NCBI RefSeq assembly: GCF_900110075.1
Contig: NZ_FOCJ01000013.1
Span: 112,366-176,365 of the forward strand
DNA from: Paenibacillus sp. OV219
GTDB lineage: Bacteria; Bacillota; Bacilli; Paenibacillales; Paenibacillaceae
Length of the DNA stretch: 64,000 nt
Reading direction: 5' to 3'
Both the position numbers and the translations under genes were made by a program. Shown here piece after piece: positions 43,083 through 51,759 of this stretch. A model generated the notes under the pieces. It ran no database searches. It saw only the letters and a list, made by a program, of their open reading frames with translations, and was not told where the DNA came from. Position 1 is the stretch's first letter, and every line of letters begins with the position of its first letter.

Positions 43083-43277
43083 ATGGCATTGTACGAATAC
43101 AAATACGTTGAAACTTCGCTTGGTGGATTCTTCTCCGCACCAAAGCATAGAGAAATGATAGATGAGTATGCAAAGGCAGGCTGGCGTTTAGTTCAGGTTC
43201 TGGGTACAAACTATGACGGTCATGGGAAACCAGGAGATTTTGAAATTATTTTCGAGAGGCTCGTTCAAGAAGAATAG
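43083..43277 (+). CDS. DUF4177 small protein
   Basis: A 64-residue soluble protein with the DUF4177 pattern YEYKYVE at the start, YAKAGWRLVQVLGTN in the middle and DFEIIFER at the end. Function unknown. It shares a transcript with the DUF5316 gene. Confidence 0.85.
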   Translation: MALYEYKYVETSLGGFFSAPKHREMIDEYAKAGWRLVQVLGTNYDGHGKPGDFEIIFERLVQEE

Positions 43278-43305
43278 GAAGATATTCAGTTCTGACTTCA
43301 TACAT

Positions 43306-43339
43306 AAAGGCACCCGCCCGTGAATGGTTGGGTGCCTTT
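43306..43339. terminator. Bidirectional terminator
   Basis: Stem AAAGGCACCC / GGGTGCCTTT with a 14-base loop, between convergent genes. The A/T flanks suit both directions. Confidence 0.85.
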
Positions 43340-43344
43340 ATCAA

Positions 43345-44250
43345 TTAGTAGTTGTCACCTATTGCGGAATATCCCATCTCCTTCGCGAGCTGCTGCTGTA
43401 ATGCTTCTGTTATGGGCATCATAGGCAGCCGAAGGGTAGCCGACGCGAGGATGCATTGACGCGAAAGCAGCCATTTGAGGGGGGCGGGGTTCGACTCCCG
43501 AAACAGCAGTTCAATTAGCGGTATCAGTGAATCGAATGCCTTCGCCGCTTGAGCTGAATGGCCGTCGCGGTGCTGCCGATACGTCTCTATGAACATCTCC
43601 GTCCTCAGATTAGCTGCTGCCAATATCCCTCCTGCGGCACCATGATTCAAATGTCTGAGAAAATAAGCATCTTCTCCGCATAAGACAGGCTTCACGATAT
43701 GAAGTCGATTCAAGGCTGCAATCAGCTCGATCCCGCCTGAGCTATCTTTCAATCCGATTATCCCTTCCTGCGCTAGAATTGCTGCAGCTGTATCTGCGCT
43801 TAACCGTACGCCTGTACGGTACGGAACCTCATATGCAATAATAGGTACCCCCGTTTGCGCAACGAGCCTGAAGTGTTCGAGAATGCCAGCTTGCGATGGC
43901 CTGCTATAGTATGGAACAACGACAAGAGCGGCGTCCGCACCGAGTGCCGCTGCTAGCTTGGTTCGGTTTATTGTCGACTGCGTATCGTTCGTACCGGTAC
44001 CGACGATAACAGGTGTCGATTTTCCACAACTTTTAATGATAGCTTTCGTTCTTTGAACAAGCTCGCTAACTTCCTCCCACGTAACTGTTGGTGATTCCCC
44101 GGTCGTTCCATTGATGACAAGTCCTTGAATGTCATGATTTAGCAGCTCCATCAAGTAGCGGTCGTAAGATATTTCATCTATTGATCCGTCGTGCGAGAAC
44201 GGCGTCACGACCGGCACAATAATCCCCCGTAGATTCTCTTCCTTTAACAT
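43345..44250 (-). CDS. DapA-like dihydrodipicolinate synthase/N-acetylneuraminate lyase family aldolase
   Basis: A 301-residue TIM-barrel class I aldolase. GTTGESPTV near residue 46, YEVPYRTGVRLS near 140 and the Schiff-base Lys in GLKDSSGG near 168 are family signatures. The usual YNVP reads YEVP here. It may make dihydrodipicolinate or act on another keto acid. It is divergent from a LysR regulator, which favours an inducible catabolic role over housekeeping lysine synthesis. Confidence 0.88.
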   Translation of the reverse strand: MLKEENLRGIIVPVVTPFSHDGSIDEISYDRYLMELLNHDIQGLVINGTTGESPTVTWEEVSELVQRTKAIIKSCGKSTPVIVGTGTNDTQSTINRTKLAAALGADAALVVVPYYSRPSQAGILEHFRLVAQTGVPIIAYEVPYRTGVRLSADTAAAILAQEGIIGLKDSSGGIELIAALNRLHIVKPVLCGEDAYFLRHLNHGAAGGILAAANLRTEMFIETYRQHRDGHSAQAAKAFDSLIPLIELLFRESNPAPLKWLLSRQCILASATLRLPMMPITEALQQQLAKEMGYSAIGDNY

Positions 44251-44360
44251 ATCCGCACCTCCGAAATGATGTTTATAGTCTTACAGTAGCATAGGAATTG
44301 TCATCAGAGTTATCTATAATAAGTGATAAGGGAAATCGAAATTAATGATGGAGTTGTTGT

Positions 44361-45233
44361 GTGAAAATGGAACTGATCTACTTGCAAACTTTTCGGGAGG
44401 TGGCACATCGCCAGAGCTTCACAAGGGCGGCTGAGGAGTTAGGCTATGCACAGTCGAGCGTGACGGCTCAAATTCAGAAGCTGGAGAAGGCGTATGGCGT
44501 GGAGCTGTTCGAGAGGTTCGGTCGTGGGCTGCGCTTAACATCGGCTGGTGAGGAATTGCTCCGAGTAGCCGTGCAAATGCTAGATCTATACCAGGAATCC
44601 AAGGAAAAGCTGGCTCGACAAGGTGGGGGTACGCTCTCGATCGGAACGATAGATTCCATCGCCTCTTATTTTCTTCCACCGTCAATTCAACAGCTGCGAC
44701 GTGACTATCCTGAGCTCGCTATCCGACTACATTCGGATCGCGAAGAGACCATCTTAAATAAACTCAGGGACGGCGATATTGATTTAGGATTTATTTTGGC
44801 GAGTAGCCCATCCGATTCGGCGCTTGAATGGCAGATGATACGGGAAGAGCCGCTAGTGCTCATTGTGAATCCGACCCACCGGCTTACTGCTCTAGATAAG
44901 GTGGAACTGCCAGATCTTGCAGGCGTGGAATGGTTTATGAGCGAAGAGAGCTGTAATTACCGAATCATGCTTGAAAAGGTGCTGCGTGCCAATGGATTCG
45001 TATATCGCGTTGGTTTGGAGCTTGGCAATCCAGAAGCAATCAAGCGTTGCGTTATGACTAGCGATGGCATCGCGCTCCTGCCTCGTATGGCGGCAGATGA
45101 AGAGATCCGTAGGGGCGAGCTGGCAGTATTGCCATTCGCACACCAAGAGATTCGGCTGAAGCTATACCTTCTGAAGCATCCTAAGAAATGGATTTCCCAT
45201 GCAATGACAGATTTTATGAATCGATTTCGGTAA
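44361..45233 (+). CDS. LysR-family transcriptional regulator
   Basis: A 290-residue LysR protein with the N-terminal winged HTH FREVAHRQSFTRAAEELGYAQSS (split motif across residues ~9-31) and a C-terminal co-inducer domain. GTG sits seven bases after GGAG; ATG two codons later is an alternative. The divergent position, ~110 bases from the DapA-like gene, makes that gene its likely target. Confidence 0.93.
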   Translation: MKMELIYLQTFREVAHRQSFTRAAEELGYAQSSVTAQIQKLEKAYGVELFERFGRGLRLTSAGEELLRVAVQMLDLYQESKEKLARQGGGTLSIGTIDSIASYFLPPSIQQLRRDYPELAIRLHSDREETILNKLRDGDIDLGFILASSPSDSALEWQMIREEPLVLIVNPTHRLTALDKVELPDLAGVEWFMSEESCNYRIMLEKVLRANGFVYRVGLELGNPEAIKRCVMTSDGIALLPRMAADEEIRRGELAVLPFAHQEIRLKLYLLKHPKKWISHAMTDFMNRFR

Positions 45234-45266
45234 ATGGCTTTGAAGCGTGGAAAGGAAGCAGGAAAA

Positions 45267-45527
45267 ATGAAGTCCGATCTTGGCCGATATGAGCTTGATT
45301 ATTCGAATCGGGAGGAGAACAAGACCGTCGCGATTTTAACGTTTATCGCATGGGCGATTGCGATTGCCGGAATTGTCATCGCATTCTTCTTATTTGTGCA
45401 CGGCTCGATCCTGACAAGCGGATTCGTACTCATGGCAAGTCTAGCGGTTGGCGCACTATTCCGTGGAATGGCGGAGATAATCAAGCTGTTGCAGAGCATC
45501 CTGCTGCAATTAAAACAACGCAAATAA
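45267..45527 (+). CDS. Small two-helix membrane protein
   Basis: An 86-residue protein with two hydrophobic helices (about residues 22-43 and 46-65) and an amphipathic basic tail KLLQSILLQLKQRK. I do not recognise a family. ATG 45267 follows GGAAGCAGGA; ATG 45234 directly after the lysR stop is possible. The aldo/keto reductase gene begins 18 bases on. Confidence 0.65.
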   Translation: MKSDLGRYELDYSNREENKTVAILTFIAWAIAIAGIVIAFFLFVHGSILTSGFVLMASLAVGALFRGMAEIIKLLQSILLQLKQRK

Positions 45528-45545
45528 AAGGAGGAACAAACGACT

Positions 45546-46523
45546 ATGAACTATCGCCGACTAGGTAACAGCGGACTTCGCGTATCCGAGCTTGGGCTCG
45601 GAACGAACGCATTCGGCAAACGTGCTGACCGTGAAACCTCCATACGCATTATCGACTTCGCCATTGAGCGGGGCATCAATTTTATTGATACCGCTAATAT
45701 TTACGCGGGCACAGAATCGGAGCGGATTATTGGAGAAGCACTCCAAGGCAAGCGTAGCAAAGTGGTGCTCGCGACGAAGGGCGGACTCCCACGGGGAAGC
45801 GGGCCGAATGAGAGCGGTTCCTCCCGGTTTCATCTTCAGCAGGAGCTGGAGGATAGCCTGACACGACTGCAAACCGATTATGTCGACCTTTATCAAATCC
45901 ATACATTCGATCCGAACACGCCGCTGGAGGAGACGCTTCGTTTTCTCGATGATATGGTGCGTGCTGGCAAGATTCGCTATATTGGCGCATCCAATTATTT
46001 TGCATGGGAGCTTATGAAAGCATTAGCGATTAGTGAGGCACGAGGGTTCCCGCGCTATGTATCTACACAAGTCAGCTATTCGCTCGCGGATCGGACGCCG
46101 GAGCAGGAGCTTGCCCCAGTGTGTCTTGACCAAGGTGTCGGGATTATTCCATACTTCCCGCTCGCCGGCGGTATATTGAGCGGCAAGTACAGCCTGAGCG
46201 GTGAAGCGCCATCGAATTCTCGAGTGGTTACTGACCCGAACTTCGCACGTTTTATGGACGAAGGCAGAATCACGCTAGGCCAGCAAGTGAGCAGTATCGC
46301 TGAAGCGAACGGATGTACAGCAAGTGTATTGTCGCTTGCTTGGCTCATGAACTGCCCGGCAGTGTCCACCGTCATCGTCGGCGCGACGAGTACAAGCCAA
46401 CTGGAAGATAATTTGAATAGCGTCTCCGTGCAGCTCAGCGATCAAGTTATGGAGCAGCTGAATGAGATTAGCGATACCTATCGATATGGCAAACCTTTTG
46501 CATGGTATCGCCTGCCTATGTAA
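45546..46523 (+). CDS. Aldo/keto reductase
   Basis: A 325-residue NADPH-dependent barrel. Catalytic tetrad segments are FIDTANIYAGTESE (Asp, Tyr), VVLATKGG (Lys) and LYQIHTFDP (His). NADPH-binding residues lie in the C-terminal VIVGATSTSQLEDNL. It resembles the YghZ/general stress AKR group. The substrate is unknown. ATG follows AAAGGAGG. Confidence 0.93.
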   Translation: MNYRRLGNSGLRVSELGLGTNAFGKRADRETSIRIIDFAIERGINFIDTANIYAGTESERIIGEALQGKRSKVVLATKGGLPRGSGPNESGSSRFHLQQELEDSLTRLQTDYVDLYQIHTFDPNTPLEETLRFLDDMVRAGKIRYIGASNYFAWELMKALAISEARGFPRYVSTQVSYSLADRTPEQELAPVCLDQGVGIIPYFPLAGGILSGKYSLSGEAPSNSRVVTDPNFARFMDEGRITLGQQVSSIAEANGCTASVLSLAWLMNCPAVSTVIVGATSTSQLEDNLNSVSVQLSDQVMEQLNEISDTYRYGKPFAWYRLPM

Positions 46524-46550
46524 CATTTTCCATACCCTATGAAGAACCCA

Positions 46551-46579
46551 TTTACATCGTGTATATGATCTGTTATGAT
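46551..46579 (+). promoter_or_regulatory. Promoter of the glnS T-box transcript
   Basis: TTTACA, 17-base spacer, TATGAT, with the start expected near 46586. Confidence 0.65.
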
Positions 46580-46599
46580 GTTTGAAATATTTTACAAAA

Positions 46600-46890
46600 T
46601 GCAGTGAAGAGAAGAGTAGGGAATACGAAACCTGTACAGAGAGCTCCGGGTGCTGAGAAGGAGCAAGGAATCTGTTCCGCGAACCAAGCCTCTGAGCAGC
46701 ATGCCGGATCCAAGCGAATCGTGATGGCATGACGGGAGCTCCCGTTACTGAGCTAGAGTATAACCACTTCCTACTTGGGGAGTGCCGTACTTGAAAAGGT
46801 TAATATGGCGACATATTAATGAAGCTGGGGTGGCACCGCGAATAACTTCGTCCCCAAGACCGACAAGTCTTGGAGGTGAAGTTTTTTTAT
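46600..46890 (+). ncRNA. T-box leader, glutamine specifier
   Basis: The T-box core GCTGGGGTGGCACCGCG (46824-46840) and Stem I landmarks (GAAGAGAAGAGTAG at the 5' side, CAGAGAGCTCC, GGAGC, CCTCTGAGCAGC at the 3' side) are present. The codon just before CCTCT is CAA (46685-46687), a Gln specifier. The terminator is ACTTCGTCCCCAAGAC / GTCTTGGAGGTGAAGT followed by T7. Uncharged tRNA-Gln should allow read-through into glnS. Confidence 0.95.
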
Positions 46891-46940
46891 TTTTGCGATC
46901 GAAGTGACGCCATCTTGCACATTAGGAGGAGCCATAGACA

Positions 46941-48599
46941 ATGAACAACGATCATTTTATGCTTAAGTTAATTGAGGAAGAGCTCGCGGAGGATCCATTC
47001 AACAGAGAGATGTGTACGCGGTTTCCGCCTGAGCCGAACGGGTACTTGCATATTGGCAGCGCGTATGCGATTCATACGAATTACATGGTTGCTGCCAGCT
47101 TCGGAGGCAAGTTTCATCTAAGGTTTGACGATACGAACCCGCTCAAAGAAGATATCACATATGTGAATGCGATCATCGAAGATATCAAGTGGCTCGGCTA
47201 CGATCCGAAGGAGCATATTTATTACGGCTCGGATTACTCGGATGCCATATACCGCAGCGCGGTGAAGCTGATCGAAGATGGGAAGGCATATGTGTGCGAT
47301 TTATCGCCGAGCGAGATGACAGACTATCGCGGGACGCTTACCGAGCCGGGGAGGAATAGTCCATACCGAGACCGGACGGTGGAGGAGTGTTTGTTGCTCT
47401 TCGGGGAGATGAAGGCTGGCGCATACTTGGCGGCTGCGAAAGTACTCCGTGCCCGGATTGACATGAGCTCGCCCAATATGAATATGCGCGATCCCGTGCT
47501 GTACCGGATCATTCATGCGGAACATTACCGGACGGGAGATGAGTGGTGCATTTATCCGATGTATGATTTTGCCCATCCGATTCAAGATGCCATTGAAGGC
47601 ATTACGTATTCGCTCTGTTCGATTGAGTTCAAGGATCATCGTCCGCTGTATGACTGGGTTCTGCACGAGCTGGAGACGCCATCGCCACCGCGCCAACGGG
47701 AGTTCGGTCGACTCAGCTTAACAGGCGTTGTCACTAGCAAAAGATTTCTGCGGCAGCTCGTCGAAGGTGGCCACGTGGATGGCTGGGATGATCCAAGACT
47801 CCCAACGCTGCGTGGACTTCGGCGGCGGGGATTTACGCCAGAAAGTATTCGAAGGTTCATCACCGAGATCGGCAGCATACGAGCGCAAAGTACAGTCGAT
47901 ATCTCATTACTCGATCATTGTCTACGCCAAGAGCTGAAGGGGACTACGGTCAGTGTGATGGGGGTGCTCCGCCCGTTAAAGGTGGTCATCACCAATTATC
48001 CCGAGGGTCAAATGGAGCTCCTCACCATAGAGAACAATAGCGAGAACCCGGAGCTTGGGTCTAGGGAAGTGCCGTTCTCGCGGACGATCTATGTGGAGCA
48101 AGATGACTTCATGGAGTCACCGCCTGCGGGGTTCCACCGGCTTAGTCCGGGGATGGAGGTTAGGCTTAAGGGAGCGTATTTCATCCGTTGCGAGCATGTG
48201 ATTAAAGATGCGATGACTGGCGAAATCGTTGAGCTTCACGTCACGTATGACCCGAGAACGAAGAGCGGCTCGGGCTTCAGCGAGCGGAAAGTGAAGGGAA
48301 CGATCCACTGGGTATCCGTGGAACATACGGTTTCGGTTGATGTGCATCTCTATGATAAGCTGCTTTACTCGGACGCTCCACCTGAGGAGAACGAGGACTG
48401 GTCAGAACGGTTGAATACGGAGTCGCTAACGATTTTACGCAATGCCATGGTTGAGCCGTACATTCGTGACGTTGGCATAGAGCACAAGTTTCAATTTTTC
48501 CGTCACGGATATTTCTGCACCGACTCGAAGCTTAGCTCCGCTGAGCGGCTTGTGTTCAATCGAATTGTACCGCTTAAAGATACGTGGAATAAAAGATAA
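46941..48599 (+). CDS. glnS: Glutaminyl-tRNA synthetase
   Basis: A 552-residue class I synthetase. The HIGH motif reads PPEPNGYLHIGSA near residue 30, VTSKRF near 262 corresponds to the KMSKR position (as VxSKR), and the C-terminal beta-barrel anticodon-binding domain follows. Length and domain order match bacterial GlnRS, not GluRS. Many Bacillales lack GlnRS and make Gln-tRNA by GatCAB. The presence of GlnRS with a Gln T-box indicates a direct charging route, with the gene controlled by tRNA-Gln charging. ATG follows AGGAGGAGCC. Confidence 0.94.
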   Translation: MNNDHFMLKLIEEELAEDPFNREMCTRFPPEPNGYLHIGSAYAIHTNYMVAASFGGKFHLRFDDTNPLKEDITYVNAIIEDIKWLGYDPKEHIYYGSDYSDAIYRSAVKLIEDGKAYVCDLSPSEMTDYRGTLTEPGRNSPYRDRTVEECLLLFGEMKAGAYLAAAKVLRARIDMSSPNMNMRDPVLYRIIHAEHYRTGDEWCIYPMYDFAHPIQDAIEGITYSLCSIEFKDHRPLYDWVLHELETPSPPRQREFGRLSLTGVVTSKRFLRQLVEGGHVDGWDDPRLPTLRGLRRRGFTPESIRRFITEIGSIRAQSTVDISLLDHCLRQELKGTTVSVMGVLRPLKVVITNYPEGQMELLTIENNSENPELGSREVPFSRTIYVEQDDFMESPPAGFHRLSPGMEVRLKGAYFIRCEHVIKDAMTGEIVELHVTYDPRTKSGSGFSERKVKGTIHWVSVEHTVSVDVHLYDKLLYSDAPPEENEDWSERLNTESLTILRNAMVEPYIRDVGIEHKFQFFRHGYFCTDSKLSSAERLVFNRIVPLKDTWNKR

Positions 48600-48632
48600 G
48601 CGAAGGTGCAGCCATAAATAGGGGGAATTACC

Positions 48633-49106
48633 ATCTACACAAGTCGTTCACTCGAAGCATCTGACTTAGCGATAATTTGTACGTTTCCACAACATGCAGA
48701 GGAACTCCAGTACTTCTTTCCATCAGCAACTTATCCGCTCACCCCAGAGCAAATTATAGAGAAAGTCCAAACACGACAAGAACCAACTTGTATCCTATTT
48801 GATAAAGAAGTTATCGCATTTGCGAATTTGTATCAGACAGAAGAAGAGAGCTGTTTCTTAGGAAATGTAATCATTGCTCCGGCATTTCGAGGTAGAGGTG
48901 CTGCTGCATTTTTGCTGGAGACGATGACACAGCTGGCGAAGGCGCGCTTCGGAGTAAATGTGATGAAGTTAATCTGTCAAAGCACGAACACAAGAGGACT
49001 TGTTTTTTATCGAAAGCACGGGTTTCTACCAGTAGATCTGTTTAGTAAACAGACAGCAACAGGAGAATATGTGGTCGGTATTCGAATGGAACGAAGGATT
49101 GACTAA
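48633..49106 (+). CDS. GNAT acetyltransferase lacking a standard start codon
   Basis: The frame from an upstream stop at 48615 encodes YTSRSLEASDLAIICTFPQ followed by the GNAT core IAPAFRGRGAAAFLLETM and NTRGLVFYRKHGF. Homology clearly begins long before the first ATG/GTG/TTG-type frame start near 48828. GGGGGA lies six bases before ATC (48633); ATT at 48627 is a second option. No standard start fits, so either a near-cognate start is used or the N-terminus is mutated. The ~157-residue size is normal for a single GNAT domain. Substrate unknown. Confidence 0.7.
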   Translation: MYTSRSLEASDLAIICTFPQHAEELQYFFPSATYPLTPEQIIEKVQTRQEPTCILFDKEVIAFANLYQTEEESCFLGNVIIAPAFRGRGAAAFLLETMTQLAKARFGVNVMKLICQSTNTRGLVFYRKHGFLPVDLFSKQTATGEYVVGIRMERRID

Positions 49107-49111
49107 AGCAA

Positions 49112-49143
49112 AGGGCATATGCCTCCCTAGGAGCATATGCCCT
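49112..49143. terminator. Bidirectional terminator
   Basis: Perfect 11-bp stem AGGGCATATGC / GCATATGCCCT with a ten-base loop, between convergent genes. The tails are only moderately T-rich. Confidence 0.7.
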
Positions 49144-49150
49144 CTTCGAT

Positions 49151-50098
49151 TTACTCGAGATTCGTCATCTCAATCCATGCTTGCCGCTTCGTTTGCAGAG
49201 CTATGAGGGCCGCTTGGCCCGAAGCTTGCTTGCTTTGCAGCACTCGAATGACAGGGCGGATATTACCTAGCGCATCGAGCGTTTGCTGTTGTGAATTCTC
49301 AATACGCCCTTGAACGATCCAGTCGGTGATGAGACCGTCGAACCAATAATCGGCCATCTTGAGCGAGCTGCTGATATCAATCTGAATATCAATGGTTTGA
49401 TTCAGATCATCCAGCTCATCGCGGAAGCTGTGAAGCAGATGATTCGCATTCTGAATATGCCGCTTGGCATCATCCACATGTTCATGTTTGATGGACGTAC
49501 TGATCAATCCGCCGCCGCCCCAAGTATCCCACGCTCCCCAGTTCTCCGCTTTCTCGAGACTCCCGGACGCATCTTCCAGAGCAGAGAGCACACGATTGCC
49601 TGCTGTCAAAGCTTCTTGGATCTCTTTCAGCTGGATCGTCTGGTCTCCGATCTGATCATCCATCGCAATAAGCTCGCTGCCATGAGAAGAGGCGACGCGA
49701 AGTGCAGCTTCTTTGGCTGCTAGCAAACGATTATAATCTCGATCAGCACCTTGATATTGGGCGAGCTCGTCACCGAGAAGCCGCAAATCCTCTTGTGTGC
49801 TCAGTAGCCGCTGCTTCTCCTCCTGCAGTTTCAGCGCTGCTGCTAGCGCCTGTTGGCGCTCAACCTCAAGCTGTTCTTCCTTGCTGCGCAGAATGGTATG
49901 AAATAAGTTCGTTAAGCTCAGCTTTGTCAGCTTCTCAACATCAGCTTCTTCCTTCTCTAGTTGAACCTCATACTGGATTATGATTTGTTCTTGATTGCGA
50001 GTTCGTCTCAGCAGCTCTTCACGTCTGCGCTCCGCCTTGTTCAACCGGTGCAACCGTTCCTTAGCCTCAAGCAGCTGAGCGCTTAAATCATTCGGCAT
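49151..50098 (-). CDS. Coiled-coil protein of unknown function
   Basis: A 315-residue protein dominated by charged heptads. Residues ~5-190 are rich in Glu, Gln, Lys and Leu with long helix patterns (LHRLNKAERRREELLRR). A Gly-Trp break (WGAWDTWGGGGLIS) lies near 200, and a second helical part follows. No signal peptide or transmembrane helix is seen. The family is not named with confidence; similar cytosolic coiled-coil proteins with a WDTWGGGG-like centre occur in Bacillales. Single gene. Confidence 0.75.
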   Translation of the reverse strand: MPNDLSAQLLEAKERLHRLNKAERRREELLRRTRNQEQIIIQYEVQLEKEEADVEKLTKLSLTNLFHTILRSKEEQLEVERQQALAAALKLQEEKQRLLSTQEDLRLLGDELAQYQGADRDYNRLLAAKEAALRVASSHGSELIAMDDQIGDQTIQLKEIQEALTAGNRVLSALEDASGSLEKAENWGAWDTWGGGGLISTSIKHEHVDDAKRHIQNANHLLHSFRDELDDLNQTIDIQIDISSSLKMADYWFDGLITDWIVQGRIENSQQQTLDALGNIRPVIRVLQSKQASGQAALIALQTKRQAWIEMTNLE

Positions 50099-50294
50099 CG
50101 TAATTTCCCCGTTTCATCGTTAATGAGTATAGTGGCTTTGCTCTTATTACGCACCTTCCGCTGGAATAGTTTCGATACAGATGGAAAATTTCTGGAACTT
50201 ATTCAACGTCAAGCCTCCCTTCATATGTCATATAGCCAAGCTGTGCGCCCATACGCTATGGAGATGGCACAAGAGGTTAAGGGAGGAATTCAAG

Positions 50295-51092
50295 TTGCCG
50301 GATGCGTTCGTAGCTCGCTCATTGGAGGAGATTCGGTTTTGGTCGCGGATTATGAAAGAGCATTCATTATTTCTAAAGCTTGGATTCCGTTGTGAGGATA
50401 CGACACTCATTAATGAAGCGAATCAGTTCTACTCCATCTTCGAAAATATTGAGAGTAGGGCGAACCAATTTACGGTTGGCACAGATCCGAATGTGATCCG
50501 GAGGTTCAATGAAGAGGTTCACAATGCTGTTTCGCATATCTGGCTGTTTAAGCGCAAAATCCTTCAACTTATACTTACCTGCCAACTGCCTGGAGCGAAC
50601 AATTTCCCCCTGCTAGTGGATCATACGAGTAGAGAAGCGAATTATTTCCGGAATCGGCTCGCCGAGCTTAACGCCGGAAGGCTGGACCCACTGCCAGACG
50701 CCATTATTAACGAAAATGTTTTCTTCCTTCGGATTATGGCTGATCATGCGAAATTCATCAGCCATCTGCTAGATCCGTCGGAGCGGAAGCTGGTTGACCA
50801 AGCGAATGAATTCAGTCACGACTTTGATCAGCTGCTCTATCAGGCCGTCGATCTCGATTCGATGCGCCCGCAATCGCAGACGGTTCCTCTGCTGGACCAG
50901 TTTCTGGATCAGAACCGTGTATCCGTTGTCGCTCTTCGTGATTTTAAGAAAACCGCACGCGATCTCATCGAAGCTTGCCGAATCAAGAGCATTATCCATC
51001 CGCTGCTTGCCGATCATGTGTATCGTGAGGCGGAGCATTTCCTAGAGATCATCAATATGTTCGAGCTTAGTTTGACAGGTAAGAAAAACTGA
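50295..51092 (+). CDS. DUF2935 protein
   Basis: A ~265-residue helical protein made of two related halves: FVARSLEEIRFWSRIMKEHSLFL near the start and INENVFFLRIMADHAKFISHLLD in the second half. This duplicated pattern with repeated His and Glu is DUF2935, a ferritin-like bundle that may bind metals. TTG is chosen as start: AAGGGAGG lies eight bases before it and homology begins there. The frame is open further upstream, but that part has no similarity to the family. Confidence 0.82.
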   Translation: MPDAFVARSLEEIRFWSRIMKEHSLFLKLGFRCEDTTLINEANQFYSIFENIESRANQFTVGTDPNVIRRFNEEVHNAVSHIWLFKRKILQLILTCQLPGANNFPLLVDHTSREANYFRNRLAELNAGRLDPLPDAIINENVFFLRIMADHAKFISHLLDPSERKLVDQANEFSHDFDQLLYQAVDLDSMRPQSQTVPLLDQFLDQNRVSVVALRDFKKTARDLIEACRIKSIIHPLLADHVYREAEHFLEIINMFELSLTGKKN

Positions 51093-51221
51093 ATGTGTGT
51101 AGAGGCTGTTGGTCGATTGTGACTGGCAGCTTTATCTATTTTACTTGCGAAAAAGAATGCATCAGTTGGAGGTATATGGTAATTATTGTTGAATATTTGG
51201 GTAAGAGGACGGTGATGTACG

Positions 51222-51728
51222 GTGTTGATAAGAGAAGCGACGATTGCCGATGCGGTGCAAATTGCAAGCGTTCACGTGAAGAGCTGGCAAACCACATATC
51301 GCGGCATCATTGCCGATGATTATCTGGACAGTTTATCCGTAGATCAGAGGATTAGAAATTGGAAGTGGACGTTCAACAATATGAACGTGCATGATCGCAT
51401 CTTCGTCGCAGTAGCGGATAACGGCCGCATTGTTGGCTTTGCCAATGGCGGGGGATGTCGAGAACCAGAACGGGGCTATGACAGTGAGTTGTATGCGATT
51501 TACTTGCTCGAGCCATATCAGCGAGCGGGCATCGGCAAGCAGCTGTTTCGACATGTTAGGGATGCCTTGCGGAATACGGACCGTTCCTCCATGATGCTGT
51601 GGGTGCTCGCGGACAATCCGTCATTGACTTTCTATTTAGCACAAGGTGGACAAATTATTGACCAGCAGGAGATTCGCATCGGCAATGAAGATCTGCCTGA
51701 GCTGTTAATCGGTTGGAATCCAATTTAG
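51222..51728 (+). CDS. GNAT-family N-acetyltransferase
   Basis: A 168-residue acetyltransferase opening LIREATIADAVQIASVHVKSWQ, a common start of this subgroup. The acetyl-CoA loop is LLEPYQRAGIGKQLFRHV and motif B is NPSLTFYLAQGG. Start TTG lies after a weak GAGGACGG. Substrate unknown. Confidence 0.9.
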   Translation: MLIREATIADAVQIASVHVKSWQTTYRGIIADDYLDSLSVDQRIRNWKWTFNNMNVHDRIFVAVADNGRIVGFANGGGCREPERGYDSELYAIYLLEPYQRAGIGKQLFRHVRDALRNTDRSSMMLWVLADNPSLTFYLAQGGQIIDQQEIRIGNEDLPELLIGWNPI

Positions 51729-51759
51729 AAATAGCCACAATTCGAGGGGGCGGAATAAG

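Noticed and set aside
43345..44250. Housekeeping dapA in a lysine operon
   Set aside because: No other lysine pathway gene is close, no lysine leader precedes it, and a divergent LysR gene points to a separate control.
50123..50395. 90-codon gene before the DUF2935 protein
   Set aside because: It overlaps the DUF2935 gene in another frame, lacks homology, and the better-supported start with AAGGGAGG lies inside it.
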